NCBI GenBank assembly: GCA_038227745.1
Contig: JBBRPS010000141.1
Coordinates: forward strand, 1-15,881
Reading direction: 5' to 3'
Length of the DNA: 15,881 nt
Source: DASPXY01 sp038227745
GTDB taxonomy: Bacteria; Planctomycetota; Planctomycetia; Gemmatales; Gemmataceae
Position numbers and translations under genes: made by a program. The notes below the pieces were generated by a model. The model was not told the origin of the DNA, made no database searches, and worked only from the letters and a program-made list of their open reading frames with translations. Of this stretch, positions 5,586 through 11,088 are shown one piece after another. The first letter of the stretch is position 1, and each line of letters opens with the position of its first letter.

Positions 5586-6848
5586 TCATTCCCCGGGCTC
5601 GGTCACGCGCCCGAGGAAAAGGATGGCGCCTGTACGGATGTCGCGGACCAGGAACAGGAACGGATGGTTCGCCCGAAACGGGATGGCCCCATTCCAGGCG
5701 TGGCCGAAGTTCTCGCTCTCCGCCCGTGCTTCCGTCCCCTCTTCATTCACCTCAATGGCCGCCTTGTGGAGCACCTCGGCGACGAACAGCTTCTCCGCGG
5801 CGGTGGACATGCCCGATAAATCCGCCTTGGGAGGGTCGAACAGGTCGGTGATGCCGAGTTTCCCGAGCAGCGGCCTGAGCCGGAACTCCGCACCGGCCTT
5901 GAACCGCGGCAGGGCGATGTGGACCTCCTGGTCGCCCAATTTCCCCAGCCAGCCCCGGAGTTTCTCCGGCGTCAGGCTGCGCTCGAGTTCCGGCAGGCCG
6001 TCCGCCTCGTTGGGGAGCAAGATCACCAGCGAAAACCGCCCGCCTCGGTAGGGCAACTCCACCGCCTGGAAGTGGCCGCCGTCCAGGTGGTTGAAGTGGC
6101 GCTCCTGGTGCATCATCGTCACGGTGACCTTGCGGCCGGCGTTGACGTGGAACGGTTCCCGCTGCGAGGCCGTTTTCTCGAACGGCCAGGCCCACGTCCC
6201 CTTGAAGGCGACCGCATTGGTCAGGACGATCCGTGTCTGCTCGGTGAGCAGGTCCGCCGGGAGGAACTCCTGGACCCGGTTCGCGGTCTTCTCACTCACC
6301 CAGGCGTTGATGGCCCGCCGCGCCGCCGCGGGGTCGCCGCGGAAGTCGGCCTCCTTCAGGACGCCTCCGTAGTTGGCCCGGACGGTCTGCAGGAACTCCT
6401 GGCGGGGGGCCAGGCCCGTCTGCCACCACAGGGCGTTGGCGGCGGACAACTGCACACCGGGCTGGGGCGCGCCGCCGTGCAGATCGTGGATCAGCGCCGC
6501 GAAAGCCGGGTGCAGTTTCTCCGGCGGCAGGCGGAAATTCAGGGCCGCGGCCAGCTGTTCCGCCGTCTGCCCGCGGGCGCCGGCGTAGGTCATGGCCAGG
6601 GCCGTCGCGATGCTGTACGGCGAGAGAACCAGGTTCCCCTCACCCCCCCGCAGTCCCCCGTACAGGTCCAGCGCGAACGCCGTGCCCGCGTCGATGACGG
6701 CGGCCCTGTCGGCCGGGTCGGCGGTGTTCGTCGTCGGCAGGCCGTCGCTGTAGGCGGGGGCTGGTGGGGTCTGTTCGCCCGAGGTACACCCGCAAGCCCC
6801 TGTGACCAGGCAAGCCCAGATTCCCAGGTTTCGTGCCGCCCTCGTCAT
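5586..6848 (-). CDS. Serpin-family protease inhibitor (probable lipoprotein)
   Basis: A 420-residue serpin. Serpins trap serine or cysteine proteases through a reactive-centre loop. Residues 1-21 form a lipoprotein-type signal with TGACGC around C19-C21; the lipobox is not ideal. Family landmarks: NLVLSPYSIATALAMTYAGARGQTAEQL (72-99), NAVAFKGTWAWPF (211-223), the ELPYRGGRFSLVILLP strand region (264-279), LPRFKAG (313-319), HKAAIEVNEEGTEA (361-374) and FRANHPFLFLVRD near the end. The loop starts EEGTEARAES (369-378); standard counting puts P1 at W385 and P1' at N386, suggesting chymotrypsin-like specificity. The hinge has Arg at P11 and Glu at P9 where inhibitory serpins prefer small residues, so inhibitory power is uncertain. 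The ATG at 6848 follows an ACGGGGGC ribosome site and is 25 nt from the upstream gene's stop. The frame is open further upstream but only over the previous gene. Confidence 0.92.
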   Translation of the reverse strand: MTRAARNLGIWACLVTGACGCTSGEQTPPAPAYSDGLPTTNTADPADRAAVIDAGTAFALDLYGGLRGGEGNLVLSPYSIATALAMTYAGARGQTAEQLAAALNFRLPPEKLHPAFAALIHDLHGGAPQPGVQLSAANALWWQTGLAPRQEFLQTVRANYGGVLKEADFRGDPAAARRAINAWVSEKTANRVQEFLPADLLTEQTRIVLTNAVAFKGTWAWPFEKTASQREPFHVNAGRKVTVTMMHQERHFNHLDGGHFQAVELPYRGGRFSLVILLPNEADGLPELERSLTPEKLRGWLGKLGDQEVHIALPRFKAGAEFRLRPLLGKLGITDLFDPPKADLSGMSTAAEKLFVAEVLHKAAIEVNEEGTEARAESENFGHAWNGAIPFRANHPFLFLVRDIRTGAILFLGRVTEPGE

Positions 6849-6873
6849 GGTGCCCCCGTGCGGCGCGGCCGCG

Positions 6874-7626
6874 TCAAGACGGATTTGATGCTGCGGGAAA
6901 GTCGCAGAACTGCTCGACAGTGTACCAGATGATCGCGGCGTCCACCAGTTCCACGCGGACGGGACGTGCGGCGCTCGGCCCCTCCCCGGTGGCGGCGAAT
7001 CGCGCCTCGTCCAGATGTTCAGAAGTGACGTGGAACGGCCGCCCATCCGGCGCCGCTTCCACGGTGGTGTATGCCGCCGTCCTCCCACCAAGGAGGACGT
7101 ACAGGTCCAGCGGCCGCTCCGACGTGCCCACGACCGCGCCTGCCGCGTGCAGCACTGTCCCGCCACCGGCGGCTTCCGCCCACGCCCGCACCGCGCGCAG
7201 GAACGCGGTGCGCCGGATCTCCAGCGCCACCTCGCCCCACAGTCCGCCCTGTCCCGTCGCGTCCTCGACCTCGACCACGAGCCGGTTGCGCACCTGCAGC
7301 AGGCCGGTCACCTCGTGCTCGAACGGGTCGCCTGCGCCCTCGTGCCGCCCCAGGAAGGAGCCGTTCACCCATACCTCCGCCAGGCCGGTCACCCCGGCGA
7401 AGGTCAGCCATACGCGCTCCGTCGTGTCAATCTGCCCGGGATAGCCGAACGCACGGCGGCAGCGCACGCGGCCGCCGAAGTCGCCTAGCCCCGTCTCACG
7501 CCAGCGGCACGGCATCGTCACGCGCAGCGGCGCCGGCAGCGGGGCTTCGTCGCCTGCCAGCCCGAGCCGGCTCAGGGCCGCGCACTCCCACGGACCGCGC
7601 AGCCGGATGCGGTGCGGGTATTCCAC
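6874..7626 (-). CDS. Glycoside hydrolase family 2 sugar-binding-type beta-sandwich protein
   Basis: A 250-residue protein resembling the N-terminal jelly-roll (sugar-binding) domain of family 2 glycoside hydrolases, with no catalytic barrel. The match covers about residues 10-145: GPWE, CRRAFGYPGQ, ERVWLTFAGVTGLAEVWVNGSFLGRHEGAGDPFEHEVTGLL, NRLVVEVED and GGLWGEV are the typical strands. The last 100 residues are not assignable to a family by eye. There is no signal peptide, so it is probably cytoplasmic. The start is GTG at 7626, fixed by a perfect GGAGGT 7 nt upstream that lies inside the end of the preceding gene. Its start is 3 nt after that gene's stop, so translation is probably coupled. 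The function is likely carbohydrate or glycan-like ligand binding, inferred only from fold. Confidence 0.75.
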   Translation of the reverse strand: MEYPHRIRLRGPWECAALSRLGLAGDEAPLPAPLRVTMPCRWRETGLGDFGGRVRCRRAFGYPGQIDTTERVWLTFAGVTGLAEVWVNGSFLGRHEGAGDPFEHEVTGLLQVRNRLVVEVEDATGQGGLWGEVALEIRRTAFLRAVRAWAEAAGGGTVLHAAGAVVGTSERPLDLYVLLGGRTAAYTTVEAAPDGRPFHVTSEHLDEARFAATGEGPSAARPVRVELVDAAIIWYTVEQFCDFPAASNPS

Positions 7627-7629
7627 GGC

Positions 7630-8382
7630 TCAGACCTCCGGCGGCAAGACGCCGATCATTTCTTTCAACAGAGGGGAATAGTCCTCATACGGCACGCGGT
7701 CCGGCGGCCCCTGGGCGTGCAGGTAGACGCTGTCGGCCAGCGACGGCCGCAGGGCCACCAGCGTGCTCGACACCGTGCCGCGCTGGCCGCGGTCCAGGCA
7801 GATCGGCGGCCCGTCGCCGCCGCGCTGGCCGCACAGGTCCTTCAGCGCCGCCAGGCACGCGCGGCTGTTGGCGTAGTCGCGCTGCCCGAGCCAGCCCAGC
7901 GACCACGCCACGCGCGGGTCGCCGGCCTCGTTCAGGTCGTGGTTCGTCAGGACGTGCAGGCCCGGCGGCAGCGGCCAGACGCTCAGCCAGTCGCCGCCGT
8001 GCAGCACCACCGCGCGCTCGCGGTCGGCCAGCACCACGTTGCAGCCGACGTAGCGGTTCGCGCCCAGCTCGCGCTTCGCCTCTTCCACCGCCTCGGCCGC
8101 GCTGCGGCAGCCCAGCAGTAACTCGCGGACCAGCAGTCCACGGCTGCGCGGCTCGACCGGGCCGCCGACCTTGGGGCGGTTGGTCACCGCGGCCAGCAGC
8201 CCGTGCTCGTTCAGCCCCAGCCAGGTGCCGCCCGCCGCGGGGTCCGTGCCCGCCACCGCCCGGAACTTGCCCTCAAGGATCCGCGGCGGCAGACCGGGTC
8301 GCGCGTACGCCTCCTCGCGGTTGGCGCCGACCACCAGCGGGGCGTCGTCAACGGCGCGGAAGAACAGGGCCAGCAAGCACAT
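7630..8382 (-). CDS. NRDE (TANGO2) family protein
   Basis: A 250-residue member of the NRDE/TANGO2 family, related to the Ntn-hydrolase fold. Cys2 right after the initiator Met is the position of the presumed N-terminal nucleophile. The family motif appears as VGANREEAYARP (residues 18-29), so the name-giving Asn-Arg-Asp-Glu is NREE here. GGTWLGLNEHGLLAAVTNRP (51-70) matches the second family block, and a later GTVSSTLVAL matches the GTRTNT-type block of human TANGO2. The exact reaction is unsettled; animal TANGO2 is linked to haem and lipid homeostasis. The ATG at 8382 has AGAAAGGA about 10 nt upstream. It is the first gene of a tight operon with the beta-sandwich protein and the serpin. No signal peptide, so cytoplasmic. 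Confidence 0.88.
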   Translation of the reverse strand: MCLLALFFRAVDDAPLVVGANREEAYARPGLPPRILEGKFRAVAGTDPAAGGTWLGLNEHGLLAAVTNRPKVGGPVEPRSRGLLVRELLLGCRSAAEAVEEAKRELGANRYVGCNVVLADRERAVVLHGGDWLSVWPLPPGLHVLTNHDLNEAGDPRVAWSLGWLGQRDYANSRACLAALKDLCGQRGGDGPPICLDRGQRGTVSSTLVALRPSLADSVYLHAQGPPDRVPYEDYSPLLKEMIGVLPPEV

Positions 8383-8430
8383 GTCCGTCGTCCTTTCTGC
8401 CAGGGCGCGGCGGCCGCCTTGCCCTCACTG

Positions 8431-8436
8431 TACAAT
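8431..8436 (+). promoter_or_regulatory. Candidate -10 element in a divergent promoter region
   Basis: TACAAT (8431-8436), a 5 of 6 match to TATAAT, lies in the 97-nt gap between the divergent NRDE gene and the Gfo/Idh/MocA pseudogene. It would drive the latter with a leader near 40 nt. Its reverse reads TATTGT at an overlapping site and could serve the NRDE operon. No convincing -35 was seen in either direction. Confidence 0.3.
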
Positions 8437-8479
8437 AGCCCCCGGCCCTTGACCACGGACCGCGACGGGGGGCAAGCCG

Positions 8480-8795
8480 ATGGCAAAGGACAAGCTGCGC
8501 TGGGGAATCCTGGGGGTCGCGAAGATCAACAGCCGCCTGCTGCCCGGCTTCGCGCGGGCGGCCAACGCGGAGCTGCGCGCCATCGCCAGCCGCTCCCCGG
8601 AAAAGGCCCGTGCACGGCGTCGAGGAGGTGGTGGTCGAGGGCAAGGACCAGATCGTCCACATGCTGGAGGACTTCGGCCGGGCGGTGCTGCACGACGAGC
8701 CGGTCCGCCCCGATCCGCAGGAGGCGGTGCGGACGCTCCAGGTGCTCGACGCGCTCGCCGCGTCGGCGCGGGAGCAGCGGGCGGTGACCGTTTAG
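8480..8795 (+). pseudogene. Gfo/Idh/MocA oxidoreductase remnant with internal deletion
   Basis: The start of a Gfo/Idh/MocA-type NAD(P)-dependent sugar oxidoreductase is joined to its end, out of frame. Codons from the ATG at 8480 give the N-terminal Rossmann segment LRWGILGVAKINSRLLPGFA, then ANAELRAIASRSPEKAR, which breaks off near 8605-8612. A different frame from about 8608 gives VHGVEEVVVEGKDQIVHMLE, then DFGRAVLHDEPV and PQEAVRTLQVLDALAASARE, with a stop at 8793-8795. That second part is the family's C-terminal helix. The usual 330-residue protein is missing roughly 220 central residues: the rest of the NAD fold, the catalytic Lys motif and most of the substrate domain. The GGGGGG ribosome site 8 nt before the ATG is intact. 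The frame also runs on past the stop as a chance open frame to 9838, which is not a gene. The product would be non-functional. Confidence 0.8.
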
Positions 8796-8809
8796 ATTCG
8801 CCGCGGGGA

Positions 8810-8878
8810 GGTCTGACACAAGCCCGAAGCGCAAGCGAGGGATGGTCCCTCGCTTGCGCTTCGGGCTTGTGTCAGACC
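8810..8878. repeat. Large perfect palindrome (dispersed repeat), copy 1
   Basis: Two perfectly complementary 33-bp arms (8810-8842 and 8846-8878) flank a 3-nt TGG spacer. The inner 25 bp of each arm begin CACAAGCCCGAAGCGC and end AAGCGAGGG, and they recur at 9897-9949. The outer 8 bp (GGTCTGAC on the left) are found only in this copy. It sits between the oxidoreductase pseudogene and the 3' end of the aldolase gene and could act as a bidirectional terminator hairpin. There is no T-tract. I recall this core as a widespread intergenic repeat in Gemmata-like genomes; that could not be tested here. Confidence 0.85.
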
Positions 8879-8983
8879 AATTTGCAGTTCCGCGCGCCAT
8901 GGGAGAACAAACCGGCATCGGCCGGCAGATTCCCGGGGGTCGGGGCACGGCGGGACATCACGGGCCTCGCCTCCGCGCAGCCC

Positions 8984-9823
8984 TCACCCGCGATACCCGC
9001 CCTCGCGCCAGCCGGCGCCCGTCGGCGGCAGCTCGCGCCCGAGCAGTCCGCGCATCGCCGCCCCGCTCTGCTTGAACCAGTTGAACAAGATCGACACGTC
9101 CGTGCCGATGCAGAAGTGCTTCACGCCCATGTCGAGGTACTTCTTCGTCTCGTCGGGGTGGCCGATCTCGGCGCGCGGCGCGATGCCCTTCTTCAGCGCC
9201 GTCTCGATCACGTAGCGCTCTGCCTCGCGGACGCGCGGGTGGTCCCACTGGCCCGTCAGGCCGAGGCTCATCGAGTAGTCCGCCGGCCCGAACTGGACCA
9301 TGTCCACGCCCGGCACCGACAGCAGCGCCTCCAGGTTCTCGACCGCCGGCGCCTTCTCGATCATCAGCGCCACCACCGCGTCGTCCAGCGCCTGCGCGAA
9401 CGCCGGCGAGCCGCCCTCCAGCACGAAGCCGACGTCGCGGCGCATGCCGACGCCGTGCCGCCCGCGCGCCTGCGGCGTTTCGGGACGAACCGCCCTTACG
9501 CACTCCTCCACGTCCGCCACCGTCCGCGGGTCGGCGAACAGCACGTTCTGGATGCCCGAGCCGATCGCTCGTACCGTCAGGTACGTCCGCGGCTCCTGCT
9601 CGATCTTCATCATCGCCGTCATGTGGTCGAACAGGTCCACCGCCCGGCCGAGGTTCTCCAGGCCGTAGAGGTCGTACGGGGCGTACTCGGCGACGAACTC
9701 GACGTAGTCGAACATGCCGCTGTGGCCGATCAGCTCGATGATCGACGGCCAGGAGATGTGGACGTGCGTGCCGAGACTGGGCCGATCGGCTTTGAGGAGT
9801 TCGCGGAGGCGGTTACGGCGCAT
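8984..9823 (-). CDS. HpcH/HpaI-type aldolase family protein
   Basis: A 279-residue member of the HpcH/HpaI aldolase/citrate lyase family, divalent-metal class II aldolases with a TIM-barrel fold that cleave or form hydroxy-keto acids. The family core VALMIEKAPAVENLEALLSV (151-170), then GVDMVQFGPADYSMSLG (172-188), is clear. E155 (in MIE) and D182 (in GPADYS) are the likely metal ligands. THVHISWPSIIELIGHSGMFDYVEF (19-43) matches the family's N-terminal strand with its possible catalytic His, and TVRAIGS (83-89) is the likely substrate-binding Arg strand. Length fits the family. I chose the ATG at 9823 (CAGGGG about 8 nt upstream); an upstream ATG at 9901 would add 26 poorly conserved residues overlapping the palindrome. 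It is a single gene, bracketed by two copies of the same palindrome. Substrate unknown. Confidence 0.88.
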   Translation of the reverse strand: MRRNRLRELLKADRPSLGTHVHISWPSIIELIGHSGMFDYVEFVAEYAPYDLYGLENLGRAVDLFDHMTAMMKIEQEPRTYLTVRAIGSGIQNVLFADPRTVADVEECVRAVRPETPQARGRHGVGMRRDVGFVLEGGSPAFAQALDDAVVALMIEKAPAVENLEALLSVPGVDMVQFGPADYSMSLGLTGQWDHPRVREAERYVIETALKKGIAPRAEIGHPDETKKYLDMGVKHFCIGTDVSILFNWFKQSGAAMRGLLGRELPPTGAGWREGGYRG

Positions 9824-9896
9824 GGCGGGGGCCCCTGAAAAGCTGATTGCGGGTGTGGGCGGCAAGGTCCTACTACTCCAGTACGAAAGATCCTCA

Positions 9897-9949
9897 CACA
9901 AGCCCGAAGCGCAAGCGAGGGGATCCCTCGCTTGCGCTTCGGGCTTGTG
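9897..9949. repeat. Large perfect palindrome (dispersed repeat), copy 2
   Basis: Two perfect 25-bp arms (9897-9921 and 9925-9949) surround a 3-nt GAT centre. The arms are identical to the inner 25 bp of the palindrome at 8810-8878. Further out, GATCC (9890-9894 region) and GGATC (9949-9953 region) could add a short stem after an asymmetric bulge. It lies 73 nt upstream of the aldolase start. Confidence 0.85.
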
Positions 9950-9973
9950 GGATCACCTTCCGCGCCGGAGTAA

Positions 9974-9979
9974 TACAAT
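9974..9979 (+). promoter_or_regulatory. Candidate -10 element upstream of the hydrolase
   Basis: TACAAT at 9974-9979, followed by GCCCC, resembles the element at 8431-8436 (TACAAT followed by AGCCCC). It points at the alpha/beta hydrolase, with a leader of about 150 nt containing the hairpin repeat at 10078-10105. No clear -35 hexamer. Confidence 0.25.
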
Positions 9980-10077
9980 GCCCCACAGTGTAGCAGAAAC
10001 CCGCAGGGGGGAAAGAAGCGGCCATGGCCGAGGGGCGTACGGTCGGCGTCGTGCCGGGCCGCCGGCTGAGGAAGTGC

Positions 10078-10105
10078 AAGCCCACGGGTTGCCACCCGTG
10101 GGCTT
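10078..10105. repeat. 12-bp hairpin repeat in the hydrolase leader
   Basis: AAGCCCACGGGT (10078-10089) pairs perfectly with ACCCGTGGGCTT (10094-10105) around a TGCC loop. It ends 28 nt before the hydrolase start codon and 15 nt before its ribosome site. I recall this motif as a common intergenic repeat in planctomycetes. In the transcript it would form a strong leader hairpin. Confidence 0.7.
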
Positions 10106-10133
10106 TGGAGAGAAGGCTTATGGGGGTCAGCGG

Positions 10134-10973
10134 ATGTTCGAGAAGCTGAAGAAGCTGAAATACGGCGTGCGGGTGCTGCTGTCGCGCGGCGGCGGTCAGC
10201 CCGAGACCATCGACGTTGTCGGCCGGCCCACGGTGGTAATGCACGCCGGCGACGGCCCCCCGTTCGTCTATCTGCACAGCACGCTGGGCGAGGCGTTCCT
10301 GTGGCTGCCCTTCTTTCAAACGTGGGCAAAGCAGTTCCGCGTCCTCGTGCCGACGCACCCCGGTTTCGGCAAGAGCAGCGGCTTCGACCAGATCGACACC
10401 ATCGCGGACATGGCGTTCCACTACGTCGAACTGTTCGACGCGCTCGGCCTGGACGAGGTCTGCCTCGGCGGCGTGAGCCTCGGCGGCTGGATCGCCGCGG
10501 AGTTCGCGGTGCGCTGGCCGGAGCGCGTCAAGAAGCTGTGGATCGCCGACGCCCCGGGGCTGTGGGTTCCCGACGAGCCGCTGCCCGACATGTTCCGCAT
10601 CATGCAGGACCGCGACCGGCTGCGCGAGCTGCTCTTCCACCGACCGCAGTCGCACATGGCCACGCTGGTCATCAAGGAGAACCCCGACGAGGCGAGCATG
10701 CTGGCGGCGTACCAGTCGCTGACGGTGCTGGCGCGGCTGGTGTGGGAGCGGCCCTATGATCCCAAGTTGGCGGCACGGCTGCACCGCGTCCGCTGCCCGA
10801 CGCTGCTGATTTGGGGCGCCAACGACCGGCTGGTGCCGCCGGCCTATGGCGAGGCGTACCGCAAGCACATCGCGGGCGCCGAGCTGAAGCTGATCCCCGA
10901 GTGCGGCCACCTGCCGATGTTCGAGCGCGAGGCGGAGTTCGTGAAGCTGGTGGCGGACTTCTGCAAGGATTGA
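10134..10973 (+). CDS. Alpha/beta hydrolase
   Basis: A 279-residue alpha/beta-hydrolase-fold enzyme, in layout like C-C bond or ester hydrolases (the meta-cleavage product hydrolase type). The nucleophile elbow GVSLGG (113-118) gives Ser115. The acid is probably D231 in WGANDRLVPP, and H259 in ECGHLP completes the triad. Oxyanion-region sequence is YLHSTLGEAFLWLPF (46-60), a variant of the usual HGxGG, and THPGFGKSS (74-82) is the familiar strand-turn. The cap region (about 145-210) determines the substrate, which I cannot name. The ATG at 10134 has GGGGGTC 7 nt upstream; the frame is open far upstream but only across repeats. No signal peptide, cytoplasmic. It is 115 nt upstream of the M61 gene on the same strand. 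Confidence 0.9.
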   Translation: MFEKLKKLKYGVRVLLSRGGGQPETIDVVGRPTVVMHAGDGPPFVYLHSTLGEAFLWLPFFQTWAKQFRVLVPTHPGFGKSSGFDQIDTIADMAFHYVELFDALGLDEVCLGGVSLGGWIAAEFAVRWPERVKKLWIADAPGLWVPDEPLPDMFRIMQDRDRLRELLFHRPQSHMATLVIKENPDEASMLAAYQSLTVLARLVWERPYDPKLAARLHRVRCPTLLIWGANDRLVPPAYGEAYRKHIAGAELKLIPECGHLPMFEREAEFVKLVADFCKD

Positions 10974-11088
10974 ACGGTCCGGCAACGGTTCGGTATCACG
11001 GGAGATGCGTTGCGGTCGGGACCCCGGGCGGACTGCGGCGCCACCGCTGATTGCGCCACGGATCCTTAACGCTCAAAGGAGAGTTTGC

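Larger units (their letters stand above)
9824..10133. other. Divergent intergenic region between aldolase and hydrolase genes
   Basis: This 310-nt gap separates the minus-strand aldolase from the plus-strand alpha/beta hydrolase. It holds copy 2 of the large palindrome (9897-9949), a candidate -10 (9974-9979), a G-rich stretch and a 12-bp hairpin repeat (10078-10105) just before the hydrolase. A plus frame is open throughout it but begins inside the aldolase gene and has no coding character. Confidence 0.55.

Noticed and set aside
7071..8438. A 455-codon plus-strand open frame
   Set aside because: It is almost entirely Arg, Pro, Ala and Ser and lies antisense to the NRDE and beta-sandwich genes.
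8480..9838. One long plus-strand gene starting as Gfo/Idh/MocA
   Set aside because: After about 43 codons the sequence loses all family resemblance, runs through the palindrome and then antisense to the aldolase gene.
8810..9949. Palindromes as a CRISPR array or transposon ends
   Set aside because: The two copies are over 1 kb apart with a normal gene between, no regular spacers, and no transposase or target duplication is visible.
9894..10985. A 363-codon minus-strand frame opposite the alpha/beta hydrolase
   Set aside because: No motif; the plus strand has a full catalytic triad and ribosome site.
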